Positions 24,033-37,197 are shown, counted from the stretch's first letter. The stretch is DNA of 64,000 nt from Todiramphus chloris collaris (GCA_025345505.1 JANVCC010000076.1:7427577-7491576), one strand, 5' to 3'. A program made the numbers and translations. Notes: a model not told the origin generated them from the letters alone.

Positions 24033-27000
24033 CCTTTCTTAAGCAACATTTATATATACACAAAAGGAAAAAAAAAAAGCCTCACATGCGTGAACCACTA
24101 TATAGCTGTTAGAGCTATAGTACTAACTATAGTCTCCAGGCATGTAAAATCGATTTGGCAAACTTCTGGGGGTCCTTGCAAATTAGAAAGACAACAGGTC
24201 CTCAACCTGAACACAACCCTGCTGCCCAACTGACATGGCCTCATGTACCATTTCTGGGATGAACTCTATTACCAGGTCCTCAAGAATGCCCACTGATTCT
24301 GGGTAAGGGCTCTGGTCACCCCTGAATCCGTACATCATGGATCTGTGTTCTCTGGAGATCAGCCTCTTCCTCCTGCCTTGCCTGCCATCCAGGCTCCAGT
24401 GTCAAGTGTGCATACACCGCAAGCAAATCAGAACAGGAACAGTTTCTATTTGTCTCCCACAGGTGTAGAAATATGTTGCAAGGCAGAGTGAAAATTGCTA
24501 TATTTAATTATGGGGAAACGCAATTACAGCCCAGGATGGGTTTGCCTCCAAAGGATAGCAGCAGCAGGAGAACCTCCCCCTCATCCTTGCAGGGGAAGCC
24601 ACATGGTCCAAACGAATGGGAATGAGGCCCACCAGCTGATTCCGAGTGCCCTCTCCCAGGCACAAAAGGTTTCCTCAGAGGAAATCCTTTTTACAGCATG
24701 TTCATATCTGTCCCTTCAGTTCCTAAATGTATCAGAAACAGCTTCGAGATGCTCTGGTACTGAGATAGATTGGGAAACAGGACAGAGCAGCAGAGTATTT
24801 CCTGGTTGTAAAGCTTTTAAATGGTGTGTTGCATACATGGCTTGCATGAAATTATGCAATGTAAAGACTGCTGCTATATAAAGCCTCTGTGTGAATGTTC
24901 CTATCTTTAACACTTTAAATATATTCTATGCTTAAAAAACAAGCTTTGTATTTATTCATTAACAACTGAACAATCTAATTAACAGAATTTATTTGTAAAC
25001 ACTTAGACTTCAGAAACATCTAAAAATATTAGTCTATACCTAATTCATGTAAATAAGAATTATCCTATTAGAAATATATGCATTAAGTAAGGCAACATCC
25101 TACAATCAGATTATCCTGAGTTTATAGGAATTGCTATTATATTTTACAGCTGTATTGGGAAAAGGAATTTGACCCTTGTAGTAGGATGATACTATAGAAA
25201 GTATTGTATTTTGTCTCCCTTAGAGTAGTGTGTGCTCAGAATTAAAAACAAGCTGAAACACATTCTGCAATTTCTGAACATAAGACAGGTTCCCATCGCT
25301 GAGAAAATCCAAAGGAATCATGCTGTCATTAATCCTTAGGTATGACTGAAATTAAAATCAACACAAGCAAGCAAGCACACAAACATAAGCTCCTGAAAAA
25401 CCTGCAACCTAGACTTCTACAGAAATGTGCTTTCCTTACTGTCATTTGCAGGTTTCCAGATTTTGTTCTTTAGATTTCCTAGTGAAAATAAATCCATGTG
25501 GACTAGAAATAGCAAACATCGGTCTACACCTCAGCTTTCTCCAAAGCTTTTGATCCACAAAGAGATCTCCACCTGGAGAGAGTCTAAATATAAAGCCTTG
25601 TCTTCTTGGTGAGCCTTTCACAGGCAGCATTCTACCCAAAGTTGCCGTGTGGTTCTGCTTCTGCTCGGTATGGGTTTATTTATTTCACAGGATGCAGAGT
25701 TCAGAGCTCCCTATCAATGCACTTCTTGCAAATACTGCCTTAGGTCATTTCCCAAACTCCAGAGACTCATTTCAATTAAATACATTCTCATATCATAAAA
25801 TACCATCGAACACTTTTGGTGAAAGACCCAAGGTATCATTTTTTTTATCAGCATTTCTTTATTTCAGCAATACAGCTTCCCTGTAGGCTACAGACTGGCT
25901 AAATGGAAGAATAAAGGCTGGTTTTTTTCCTAAGAACCTACTGATTTACTTTTCCTTTCACCTCCTCTTCCCAGATCCATCTATAAACCCCTAAGAGGGT
26001 CAAACACAAACATGAGTTCCTTTAATAAAGTTAAGAATAACCAAAAAATGAAGTTATGAGACAAATACAACAAAAACTATCACACAAACCACAATCACAA
26101 CTACTACCTAAGTTTCATACAGGAGAGTGAAAGATTTTATCACTTCTTTGTCCTTGAGTTTACCCCCAAGTGAATTCATATTTCAGCAATTGGTTGTGAT
26201 GTTTTCCTGATGCTTTCCTGACGCAGATGAACTGAGGATTACACGTAACTGTCCATGGAAAAATGAACCTGAGGAAAAGATCAGCATACAGCGCATTGAT
26301 CCCTGAAGCAGCCAGCAGCAAATGAACACACATTGACCAATGAGTGGAATAATGGCCTTGTTGACAGTTTCAGGGAAGTTCAGCCTCTGCCAACTGAGTG
26401 GATAGAGAGATAAAAAGATGGGGATACAATGAAAATCATTTCCCTAGCACTCTTGGTCTCTGCTTTACACCATCATCCCATGTCAGACACTTGTGCAGCC
26501 AGATGGCCACAGATCAAGGATGGGATGTCACTTGCAGTTTCTTTGCCCTTCTGGCCACAGATGATATAAATCCACTCTGTTCATCAGAAAAAAAAAGAAT
26601 TTTCTACCCTGTAAATTCATTCTATGGCTTATTGTAGTAACTATTATTATTATTACATCGCTCTTCTCCTCTTAATTAAATTCAGATGAAGTCAGCAAAT
26701 CCACAGTGGACTTAGGGTCCCGATTTATCCTTGTAAATATTGTGAAGTCCCATGAGTATTATGTAACTGCCAATATGCCAGTTACACATGAGACTTCTAA
26801 ATAGACACATTGCATAAGAAGAAAAGTAAAAGACAGATAAATCCCTGTCCAAGACAGATGCAAAATGACAAAGAAAGTATTATAAATGCATCAAGACTAG
26901 ATGGAGAAAAATCCAAGATTACTTTTTTCTTGCCGTTTAAGCAAATTTAAAGTAGCCTCAAACTTTATCTTGGTAGGGAATTAAAAATTGTATCAATTGT

Positions 27001-28110
27001 ATTAAAATACAGCAACTCTGAAAGAAAAGCAGACTTTTTTTTTTTCCCCCCAGTCATAATCATCAGCACAACAGTGGCATGGTCTTTGTATCACCGCACC
27101 AATGAAAAACCACGTATGGAGGGGTGTTTACAACAGTGGAAAGCAAGACAGCCCAGAAGAGGGATAAAAATTTTAACTATCCATTGCTTCTCTGAATAGA
27201 GTCCATTAATCAGGACTGTAGGGACCAGGGACATTCGATGGTGAGGTGGCTGGACTGTGCAGTCTGTGTATCCACACAGGGGCACTACCCTTTGATGCCA
27301 AGAAAAGAGATCATTCCACCCTCTTATTTCAGTCTTTATTGGAATTTAAGCAGATTCAGCTGGAAAACTAGAACTTTCTTTTGTGATAATTATTATGATT
27401 TCTGACTTTGATATAGCAAAAGCCAAGCCCTCAGAAAAATAAGGGGGGAAAAAAAAAGGAAGATCAAAGATCTTTATATAATCTATTAGTACAGACATAT
27501 ATATATATGATTATAAATGAATAAATATCAAAGTTACTCAAAAGAGTGGGAGCAATGCTCCCAGGAGCAGCAGATCTGGGAATTTTCAGAGAAAATTCCG
27601 CAGAAAAAAATAATCCAAGATGCAAATACTGAAGGTACATTATCTGCCCCTAGCCTGACAGATATTTTTAGTAATAAAACAGCTGGGCTTTTTTTCATGT
27701 ATATCAAGACTGTTTATTATCTGTCTTCACTCCAGCACCTAAAAACAGAGAAAAGAAGCAGGGTGACATTTAATTGTACATTCAAGATCTTTATGACTAG
27801 AAAGGATTTCAGGTATACAGTTCAGTCCTATAAACTGCATGTGAAGGACTAAGCTGAAACGCTTGGAGAGTGATTGGATAACCAAGACAAGGTAGCCATA
27901 ATGTACCAGGTAGTGTTAACACACTTTTAATGTGACCGGATGTGGATGACTGCCCATGCACCAGGAATATTAGTTCAAGCTTCAGAAGATAATGGGATCA
28001 TCATCCAAAGAACAGAATCCAAGCTTATAAGAGAAGAACCAGCAGGAACCAAGGGGACCTGCGTCAGTAAAGAGTATTATAACAACAACAAAGTTATAAC
28101 AATAACAAAG

Positions 28111-28137
28111 TTAAAACCAAAGTTTACTTGGTTTTAA
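28111..28137. repeat. Perfect 10-bp hairpin
   Basis: Arms TTAAAACCAA and TTGGTTTTAA flank a 7-base loop. It follows a short AACAACAAAG-type direct repeat. There is no downstream feature it would terminate, and a functional role is not indicated. Confidence 0.7.
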
Positions 28138-28801
28138 TCTCTGGTCAGTTGTATTCTCATACAAGATAGGACATTATCTTGACAGATCCTATGTTCAGGT
28201 ACTTCCTGTCCATGAGTAATTTCCAAAAATGCACCTTTCCTCAGTTAGAGAACCAGTCAGTGACATAAGCCACTTCACGAAATTCTCTTTAAGATGCACT
28301 CAGGATGACCCTTAAAGTACAGTGTTCACTTTGGAAATCAAGAATCTGTCTGACACTCATTGTTTCCCCTTCAGAAGCAAAGCAATATTTAGAGATAGTG
28401 ACACTTGAGGCACAGTAAAATATAAATGGTCTCAAAACAGCTTGAAATACATGCAAAACTGGAGCTCTCAATTCTTCCTACTTGTGTGATTATTTACTTC
28501 AGCAGCTCCTACTGCTAGTCCTTCCCCATCACCCCCAGCCATGCCTATGAAGTTGTTACAGACAGATACTTTGTGCACTGAGTAGGCAATGCAATATTCC
28601 AGGCACTTTCTTTTACTGATTGTCTGACAAACAGTTAAAGTTAGAACACGGAAACCTCTGCTTACTAGATTTTATTGAGGCTTTGCTTTCTCTTTATTTT
28701 CTTCTAAATGTTTCAAACCAGCAGTAGAGCTGAACTACATTAGCAACCCCAACACCAAGTAGAAAGGACATGAATACTGTTATTAAAAAGGACATTTTCA
28801 C

Positions 28802-29316
28802 ATGGAGTACTGTGTCTGGCTCTGGAGCCCCCAACACCAAGACATGCATCTGTTAGAGTGGGGCCAGAGGAGGGCACAAAGATGATCCGAGGGCTGTAAC
28901 ACCTCTCCTACACAGACAGATTGAGAGAGTTGGCATTGTTCCGCCTGGAGAGAAGGCTCAGGGCAGACCTTCTTGGGGGCTTTCAAGTATCTGAAGGGGG
29001 ACTACAAAGAAGCAGGGGGGAGGATGGGGACTTTTTACAAGGGCTTGTAGTGATAGTACAAAGGGTAATGGCCTCAAAGTGGAAGAAAGGAGACTGAGAT
29101 CAGACATTAGGAGGAAGTTCTTCGCTTCCAGTGTGGTAACACACTGGCACAGGTTGCCTGGGGAAGGTGTGCATGCTCCATCACTGGATGTGTTCAAGAC
29201 CAGCTTGAATAGGGCTTAGAGCAACCTGTTCTAGTGGGAGGTCACCCTGCCCGTGGCAGGGTGGGTGGGACTACATGATTTTTAAGGTCCATTCCAACCC
29301 AAACCATTCTATGATT
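28802..29316 (+). mobile_element. CR1 LINE 3' part, plus strand
   Basis: Starts in the end of the RT region (TGGAGTACTGTGTCTGGCTC) and runs to the 3' tail CCATTCTATGATTA. It includes the standard GTGTTCAAGACCAGCTTGAA and AGCAACCTGTTCTAGTGG blocks. It is 5'-truncated, with no open frame of note. Confidence 0.94.
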
Positions 29317-29970
29317 AACGTTCTCCAGAACCACAAACTTTCTGAAGGGGGAAACAGAGCATACTCAGATCTGCATTCAAAGTTTGGTGAACCCTAAATA
29401 CAAACATGACAGAGTCTCAAAATTCAGAGACAGCACTTAATGATCTACCCAGATAAATGTTTCTGCTCAGGCAAGATTACAAAGGCCGTATCAGTAATTT
29501 CTCAAAGACAACATGCAGATCGGAACAAGGGTGCCAGCTCCTTTCCTCACCACAGCACTATTTTACGTTCCATCTCAGGGCTTCATATGATTGACTTTGC
29601 AAAAGTAAATCCCTACCCCTGCCTGAATTCAGTACCCAAAGGAAACAGCACTGTTTATTTCTATAATTGCACAGCATTTCCAATATATTTCCTTATTTTT
29701 ATGTGTACCCTATATTTGCTTTTTATCTCTCTGCTGCACATTGACTGTTTCCACATTTTCATGATCTGCCTCCTGCAGTACCCATGTGACTTTCTCTTAG
29801 CTGGTTCCAGTTAACGTGGAACCTGACAGTCTTTATCAGCATCTCCTGCTCCTTTTCACGATCAATAAGAGTGGTAATTTTAATTAATGGAAATTAACAT
29901 TTTAGTGAGATGTAATTATTGTTAATATAGGCATCACTTTGTTCAATATCTAAAAGGCAGGTGTCAAGAG
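29317..29970. other. Unique DNA between two CR1s
   Basis: No recognised repeat. A plus-strand frame at 29440-29814 (124 codons) has a hydrophobic C-terminal half but no family signature, and I do not call it a gene. Confidence 0.6.
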
Positions 29971-30362
29971 GGTGGGACATGCACCAGCCCCTCAATGTTC
30001 TCCTTGGAGCTAGCAGCCTAAAACTGAACCCCAACTTCAAGGTGCTGCCTCGTCACTGCCCACTCCAGGGGGATGATCCTAGTCTAGATCAAATCTACTA
30101 GATCCAAGCACTAGTCTTGCTGGCCACATCAGTGCTGACACAAGCCAGGGTCCTGGTGGCCTTCTTGGCCACATGGGCACATGCTGGGTCATCTTCAGCT
30201 GGCTGTCAACACACACCCCCAGGTCCTTTTCAACTGGGCACTTTCCAGCCACTCTGCCCTCAGCCTGTAGTGTTGCAGGGGGTTGTTGTGACCCAGTGGC
30301 AGGACCTGGCACTTGGCCTTGTTGAACACCTCATCCCAGTGGCCTCGGCTCACTCTTTTGAT
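29971..30362 (-). mobile_element. CR1 LINE internal fragment, minus strand
   Basis: Plus-strand text such as TGGTGGCCTTCTTGGCCAC, CCCCCAGGTCC and GGCACTTGGCCTTGTTGAAC is the reverse complement of the CR1 RT C-terminal region. Both the 3' tail and the 5' part are absent, so this is an internal remnant. It differs in detail from the other CR1s here and comes from another subfamily. Confidence 0.9.
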
Positions 30363-33300
30363 GGGCTTTTCCTGTGTTAAACCTAAATCAGAAGTAAGTC
30401 CTTCCTTGCTCTCAGAACAACATATGAAAGAACCACACACCTGCCTTAAAAGACTTCTCTGCACCGTGAAGTGGAACTGAAAATGAACTCCATATTGAAA
30501 ACTCACTCTGCCTCCTGAGTCAGCTCCAAGATATGAGAGCATCAGTTTGGAGCGTTTTTGCCATATGGATGCCTGCAACACACAGTGGCACAGGACATGC
30601 CACATCTATATAGTTTCAATTACTGTCTAGTTGTCTCAGGCCCATTATGAAAACTTCGGAAGACATGGAGCAATGAAGAAAAATGTCACTAGGAAGAACT
30701 TGGGATTTTTTTCAGTGCAGTAAGGGAAGAGAAAGACTAATCTGATGAGAGTGGTAAAGAGATGTTAAAATTCTTGTTCTAAAAATGCCTGATTTTGCTT
30801 CTTGCTTTTTGTAGAAACTATCGTTAAGCTCAGTGAAGTAAGGCTGGTACACAGGCATGTTCCTAAATTCAGCTTAATCTCCTAAAGTTCTAGAGGAATC
30901 CAAACCTAAATTTTAAATACTTCTGATTTTTGTCTGTACATGACCAGATTTTAATTCTTCTGTAGGTATCTGATATTCCTGTACACTGATATGCAGTGGA
31001 GAAACAGCTTTCAAAATGGTACAAAGAACGTGTAAGACTTGTATGCAATTTCAAGGTTTCCGCATAAAGGTTTGAGAGGTACAATTTTCCAGTGTCAAGA
31101 TGTATACGCAAGGTGCTACACAGTAAGGGAGATGCATTGAATATAGGTTATTTTCCCTTCTTGCTCTTTAACACATCTCACTGGAAGGGAAAAAACAACA
31201 ACCCGACCAACCAATATCAAACTTTTCCACACACTACTGGGTACACTTGTCAGTGTTTAGCATTTCCAATTCTCAGCATCAATGCTGACAGTATCACTGA
31301 GCCAAATATTATGGCTAGAGATCTAAATGCTGAATAACTGCATGACTAAATACATCTGTGTTCATTAAGGCTAAATCAAGGATAATCAACATTCTTGTTT
31401 TGTGCAGCAACAAACTGCTACTAGAATTACAGAGAAATTTGGGTCTTGATAAGTTCTTCTGTTTCCTTACAGCATTATGAGTTCTCAGTTCTGCTGCAGG
31501 GCTTCTTGTGAGGTACTGGATCAGGTACAGCTAGGTGGAACCGAGACATCAGTGTCTGCTTCTGAAATGACAATCACACCCCCTTCCTATATTTTCTTTT
31601 TTCTTTCTTAAATACAAAGATAATGAGCAGAACTTAAAGAGTTATTACCTAAGCTTGAATCACTGCTTTTACATACCTAGAAATAACACCACAAAATGAC
31701 ACAGAGACAAAAATGCGTAACAAGTGCATCTCCAGTATCACCCTTAGAACACTCGGGCTCGATCTAACCCATTATCTATTTATTGCACATATCCTTATGT
31801 ATCACAGAATGACTCACAGAGCTAAAATAATACTTTTAAAAATATCTGAATTTCATGCTGGACTGACAGCCCTGGAGACTTAAGTTTTCTCTTCATCTCT
31901 AGAGCAGAAGCAGCATAAGTAGCTGCACAACAAGCTCTTTCTCACCACCACCCACTTGGAGAGACTATTGTTAAAGGTACAAGTCTTCTCCATTTTATAG
32001 TCTGATGCCTGCAGCCTTGAGTCATTTATGGCCTCTTTCTCAAGACTGGTAAGGACCTGCATTTCAAACTGACTTCCAAAGAAATTAAGGGCAACTCAAA
32101 CCTATGAAAAGAGAGGCAAGTCCTTGTTGTACTGAAGTGAGGCACCTCATTGTCAAGGAACATGGATTAGCAGCCACCTTGTTAAAAAAAAGAAATCTCT
32201 GTTGAGAACAAAAGGATCACAAAATGAAGTCAGTCAAGTAATTCCTATTAGGTAGTTAACACTTCAAAAATGGGGGAAAACATCTTGCAATCTTTTGGAA
32301 AACATATCACAAGAAAAAGAAACTGATTATATAAATCTTGTAACCAAGGGGAAGAAGACTTAAATAACAGCATATATATTTTATCAATGTTAGTTCGACT
32401 ATGCAATCGCCCATATTGAATATTTAACATGTGGGCAATTTCATACTCCCTGTTAAGTAAATATGAGACTCTGGTTCAAAACTTTATTGAGGATTTCAGT
32501 GAAATCAAAAGAAGACCAAGAAAATAACAGCGGTGAAACCAAGTTCAAGACCAGCTTCACTTCAACCACTTACTGTGACAAAGACTCACGAGTTTTCTAC
32601 AATTTTAACAATATAAACTGAAGCTTTCTCTCATTTGTAACAGTGCTGAAGTCAAAATATCATTCAGTCAGGCAAATTATCTGTATCGCTCTGATAAAAC
32701 TGTGGACCTAATATCTTTTCATTATCTCAAAATTGGGAAGTACCTTGCTACTAAAATTTCTCTAGACAAAATGCTGCCATGTTTATCTGTTTCAAGATTA
32801 AACTTTGATTAATACAAATATTTCAAAAGCTTACATCTATATAGATGCGAAGATATATGGCATCACATTCCAGTAAAAAGGTCTAATTAAGATTAAACTT
32901 ACCCCCATGGTAAATGTGAAATTATTTCATTACAATCCAAATGATCTAATTTGAATAGCTTCTATTTCAAAGACTCACTTGCATGGTGCTAAGAAGCTCA
33001 TTAAATTCAATTAGCAGTAATATACAGCTGTCATGCTTCCTTTCTGAACCGCAGTATTATAATCAAGTCCTTCGATTATTTCCCTGTAGGGCATTATTAA
33101 TACCATATACCATACAAAAGAAAAACTGAGAATAATCTTTAAAAGATCTCCTTACCTTCTCCCCTGGTTTTAGAAAATTAGTCTCAAATAAAAGAAACCT
33201 TAATGGAAAGATGCTAATGCATAAGTACATTCAAAATAAAAGCACGACATGATAAAAAGTAGAAACATGCAATAACTACTAAAAATCAAAACTGCCAACA

Positions 33301-34119
33301 GAGCTATGAATGCCAACAATAGAGCAAAATGTTCCTATGCAACAAGAATTGAATCTGTAATGACTCGCTGGCAAGAGCTCACATTTTTAGGATGACCACT
33401 GTAAGCAAACAGGATTGATTTAATGTTAAAGCATTTTAGTGACCTATATTCATTTTGTATTATTTCAATCATACTCTAAACTAGACTTGTATACCTCATA
33501 CCAAAACCCTTTTGGTCTTCCTGTAACAACGATGTCCATATAAGCCAATTGTTATAATGCTCATATGCCTACAAACAATAAGGTTTTACACATCAAAGTC
33601 TGCATTACGCTGACAGACAAGCCTATGCTGTCTTGTTCACTTCTGGCTGCTGAAGAAGAGCAGCAGCTTCTCTTTTCACAATGGCAGATACTCTGAAGAA
33701 GAAACAAGAAAGAGAAGAGAATGCAATATTATAAACTTGCCTAATTCTGCCACGTGTTTGCATTTAAAGTTACACTTTGCCACAGAAAATCTTGAGTCAG
33801 TAGTATATATATTGCTGAATAGGGCCAAAAGAGATCTGACAACACTCAAGATTCTTGTAGGTAGTTTACTCAATGGCATTTGTTGGGCACCTCCAAATTG
33901 CAAGTTGACAGTGCAACACTGGTCATTCTTCATGGGACTCCAGGTGCCAAGCACAGCTGACTGGCTGCTCCGGGACTGTGCTCAAAAGAGCATTACCAGG
34001 AATGCACAGATTCCCCAGGGGTAGTTTCACACCATGCCTTGTCTTCTGACATTGTTGCTTTCTGTTCCACAACTACATGAAACAGCCCATAGTGTCCTGT
34101 GTGTTACACCAAGAAAAAG
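30363..34119. other. Unique AT-rich DNA
   Basis: About 3.8 kb with no recognised repeat. The stretch 32890-33110 has a conserved-noncoding look (clustered ATTA/TTAAT cores such as TTCAATTAGCAGTAATATAC), but this is impression only. A short Kozak-like ATG at 33680 opens 17 codons and stops; I do not call it a gene. Confidence 0.55.
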
Positions 34120-34943
34120 TAGAGGTGTCTGAGAAAGGTTGTGCTGCCATTCAGCAAGACCTTGACAAGCTGAAGAGTTGAGCAGAGGTGAACCTCATGA
34201 AGAGCAAAAGTAGAGTCCTGTACCTGGGAAGGAATAACCCCCTGCATCAGTACATGTAAGGGTTTGACCTGCTGGAAAGCATCTCCACAGAGAAGGACCT
34301 GGCAGTCCTGGTAAACAAAAAGTTCACCATGAGCCATCAGTGGGCTCTTGTGACCTTGACCACCTATTGCATCCTAGAGTGCATTACGAAGAAGAGCGTA
34401 GACAGAGGTCAAGGGAAGTTGTCCTCCCTCTCTGCTCTAGTGAGGCCACCTCTGGAGTCCTGTGTTAAGTTCTGGGCTCCCCAGATCAGAAGAGACAAGG
34501 AACTACTGGGAAGAGTACAGAAGAGGCTATGCTGAGGGGACTGCAGCATCTCTCTTATGAGGAAAGACTGAGAGACCTGAGGCTGCTTAGCTGGAAGAGA
34601 CTGAGAGGGGAATTGATCAATAGGTAAAGGGCAGGGGGCAAGAGGCTGGGGCCAGACTCTCTTCAGTGGTACCCAGTGACAGCACAAGAGGCACTGGGCA
34701 CAAACTGGAACCCAGGAGGTTCTATCTGAACAGAAGGAAAAACTGTTTCCCTGTGAGGGTGGCAGAGCCTGGCCCAGGCGGCCCAGAGAGGCCGTGGAGT
34801 CTCCTTCTCTGGAGAGATTCCAAACCTGCCTGGACAGTGTGATCCTGAGCCCCCTGCTCTGGGTGACCCTGCTGGAGCAGGAAGGTTGAATGAGATGATC
34901 CCCTGAAGTCCCTTCCAACCCTTACCAGTCTGTGATTCTGTAA
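34120..34943 (+). mobile_element. CR1 LINE, RT C-terminus to 3' end, plus strand
   Basis: About 820 bp of CR1, from the ATTCAGCAAGACCTTGACAAG region of ORF2 to the 3' end TGTGATTCTGTAATT. A short frame at 34329-34535 keeps the text ALVRPPLESCVKFWAPQIRR of the RT C-terminus. The frame is broken elsewhere. It shares a subfamily with 43714-44009 and 56279-57271 (the block CTGCTCTGGGTGACCCTGCT near the end). Confidence 0.95.
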
Positions 34944-35221
34944 TTGATGGAAAGAATATTTAGTAGAACAGACCAGAATGTGAAATTATAAAGAAATGAA
35001 TTAACATTATAAGAAATGACAAGACTTGAGCAGTGTCCTGCCTTCCTGGACTCTGTTCTGAAGAGTGTGCTGGAGGGACTGTTACTGAGAAAACACTGCA
35101 AGCAAGGTACAGCCAAAGAGTGACCACTTGAAAATACCTATAAGACTGTTTCATTTGCTTCATTGGGTGTTACAGTTGTGATTATTTCTGGTTTTCCAAC
35201 CACTTTTTTTTTCTTTTGGGG
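34944..35221. other. Short unique spacer
   Basis: About 280 bp with no recognised feature. It ends in a pyrimidine/G-rich stretch at 35200-35227 that abuts the next CR1 piece. Confidence 0.5.
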
Positions 35222-35396
35222 GGGGGCATGTGATTCTGAATGCCACCATCTCATGGTCACTGCAGCCCTACTTTCACATCCTCAACCAGTCCTCTCTTTG
35301 TTTATTAGTACAAGGTTCAGCAGGACACCTCGTCGGCTCCTCCACCACCTGCGTCAAAAAGTTATTGTCAGTGCACTGGAGGAACCTGTGATACCA
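35222..35396 (-). mobile_element. CR1 ORF2 fragment upstream of RT, minus strand
   Basis: Plus-strand text CATCTCATGGTCACTGCAGC, TAGTACAAGGTTCAGCA and CAGTGCACTGGAGGAACCTG matches, from memory, the CR1 ORF2 section between endonuclease and reverse transcriptase. It is a short isolated piece with neither end of the element, which is unusual since most CR1 copies keep the 3' end. Confidence 0.8.
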
Positions 35397-36699
35397 GACA
35401 CTGGTATAATTTTTATTTTCTGTTTGAAAACCAGATTTGATGACTTTAAACTTCTTAGAAATGTGCATCTGAGGCGCAAGTCTTGGGGTTGGGCTTGTCA
35501 GCCGTGTGTTTATAACAGAGGGGTAAAGCTCAGAACTTGCAAACAGAGTTGTCTTTCCTTTTAATATACTGACAAGTGGAACCAGAGATAACCCACAGCA
35601 TGTGCCACTTCCACAAATGTTCAGTTGAATGAGCACTGCAAATTAAGCATAAAACAAAGACTTTTTTATGTTTTCACTCTTTTTTTTTGGCAGAAAGTAC
35701 AGCAGTGTCCCTGAAGACCTTGTTTCCTCTCTGTATATCTTCGGATCATTCTCTGTGAAACTGTTGACGAAGCACATTATTAATGCGACGTTCGCAAGGA
35801 CTACTCACTGCTGTACGTTAAGGGACTCATGGAGTCCTGGCAGCTGTTTGTTAGAAGCTTAGGGGAAAATATTTCTGGATGGATTCCAAAAGCAGAGCTT
35901 AAAGCTTTTATTTTTTTATATATTTTTTTTGAGACAGATACACTGGAGTCAGCACATTAGAAGAAAGGGCACTGCACTGTGACAAGTAGGTCAAGGCTGG
36001 ATGAGAGACTGAAAAAGTTTTGCATCCTCCTACAAACTCTTGTTAATCTCCCAGTCTTCTGCCTTCTTCTTCAACCTGTTTTTCCAGATCCTGGAACCAT
36101 TTAAAAGTTGAGAAAGATAGGAAGAGTATCATAAGAAATGTAGAAGAAACATGCAATGGCTGAGATGTGTAGAGTTTGAAAATGAAAGTCAGGAAAAAGA
36201 CTGATCCATTTGGCCACCTTACCACTGCATCTGTATAGCACCCCGAAAATCAAGACAGGAAAGAGGCAAACAGGAATCCTTAGGTTTCCTCCTAGTCCAA
36301 AGCTACTGCAAACCTCTGTTTATGAATATATCAATCTATACTATAACCAAAGTTTATGTTTATACTACTTTCCTATGACTCATCAAGAATCTAAAATGTT
36401 TAGGGAATCCTGCAGCTATAATGCATCTTCTTTGAAGAAGAGGTGTTACCTATGAAATACCTATCAAAATAAAATCACTGTTATTGATTTAAAATACAGT
36501 TAAGAAGAATAATTACTGAAAGGTTTCAAGAATGAGCATCTAGAGAATTAAGAGGAAATTTTAGGCTTCCTCAGTTCAACAGTAACACAGGTATTGAGTT
36601 AATTGAAGCAATAACTCTTCAGGTTTGAGCTGCAGATCAGCCCCTAAATTCCTCAAGCAAAAAAATCCTCCTTGCTTGCTCAGTCTCTCTGGAGAGGCT
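35397..36699. other. Unique DNA with one possible exon
   Basis: About 1.3 kb. The only notable signal is the splice-bounded open segment listed at 35694-35816. A T-rich tract lies at 35908-35931. No repeat recognised. Confidence 0.5.
35694..35816 (+). other. Candidate orphan exon (weak)
   Basis: A strong splice-acceptor-like signal (TTTTCACTC, nine T, then GGCAG ending at 35693) precedes 123 bp that stay open in one frame. It reads KYSSVPEDLVSSLYIFG then SFSVKLLTKHIINATFAR. The proposed donor is GTTAAG at 35817, which is weak. Five CpG lie within 35740-35816 in otherwise CpG-poor DNA. I recognise no protein family. Chance is quite possible. Confidence 0.22.
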
Positions 36700-37197
36700 G
36701 CATTTTCTGTGACCCTGCGCTAGTTTGACGCAGCACAGGTGCATAACATTGTCTGGGACTTCTTAGAAACCCGCTATGTTACAGGAAAGAGCTGTGACGA
36801 AGTACATCGCCTAAAGCCACACAAGACGTGAAAAGGAAAACTGCAGACAAAGGCAAAACAGAGGAGAAGAAGATTGTCAGCAGCTCAGGGCTTCAAGAGA
36901 AAAAGCAATGATGTGGAAAAACAGTATAAAAACCTAAGGGGAAAACCAGAGTTGGAACAAGACGATTCAGGAACATCACAGATCATCCCATTCCGAAGAG
37001 AAGGTGATCCAGGTAAAGATGTCCACCTAGTCAACAAGGACTCAACCAGGGCCTCATCAAGGGCGATGAAGCATACTAGTGGTTAGCCTAGAGTAGGTCA
37101 TTAGTTCTAGCTCCTACCTTTGTGTCTCAGTCAATAAATTATTGCTTTCTACTTTTAATTTGAGCATACCCTCCTTGCTGTCTCTTTTTGTATCGCA
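36700..37197 (+). mobile_element. LTR-like block (fossil, approximate ends)
   Basis: This has the layout of a retroviral LTR on the plus strand: a TATA-like GTATAAAAAC near 36924-36933, a polyadenylation signal AATAAA at 37133-37138 and a pyrimidine-rich U5-like end (TTGCTGTCTCTTTTTGTATC) closing in CA near 37197. The left end is uncertain and I found no matching target duplication. A 3' exon of a host transcript is the alternative. If it is an LTR, it is an old solo copy, probably ERVL-like. Confidence 0.42.

Larger units (their letters stand above)
18630..28801. other. About 10 kb of mostly unique DNA
   Basis: No gene I can support. Within it are a weak MIR piece (22985-23060), a weak old CR1 (23245-23400), a 17A/13T block (24003-24032) and a perfect hairpin (28111-28137). 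A stretch of about 50% GC (24190-24480) in AT-rich surroundings has no recognisable identity. Open frames such as 24495-24881 plus (128 codons) show no known motif. Confidence 0.6.

Noticed and set aside
24495-24881. 128-codon plus-strand frame after a GC-richer stretch
   Set aside because: No motif or repeat match that I can recognise; opposing frames overlap.
29440-29814. 124-codon plus-strand frame with hydrophobic tail
   Set aside because: Hydrophobic residues arise from T-rich DNA; no family signature or initiation context.
33680-33733. Kozak-like ATG opening MADTLKKKQEREE
   Set aside because: Only 17 codons before a stop and no splice donor in frame.
34409-34918. 169-codon minus-strand frame
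   Set aside because: It is the antisense shadow of the plus-strand CR1 at 34120-34943.
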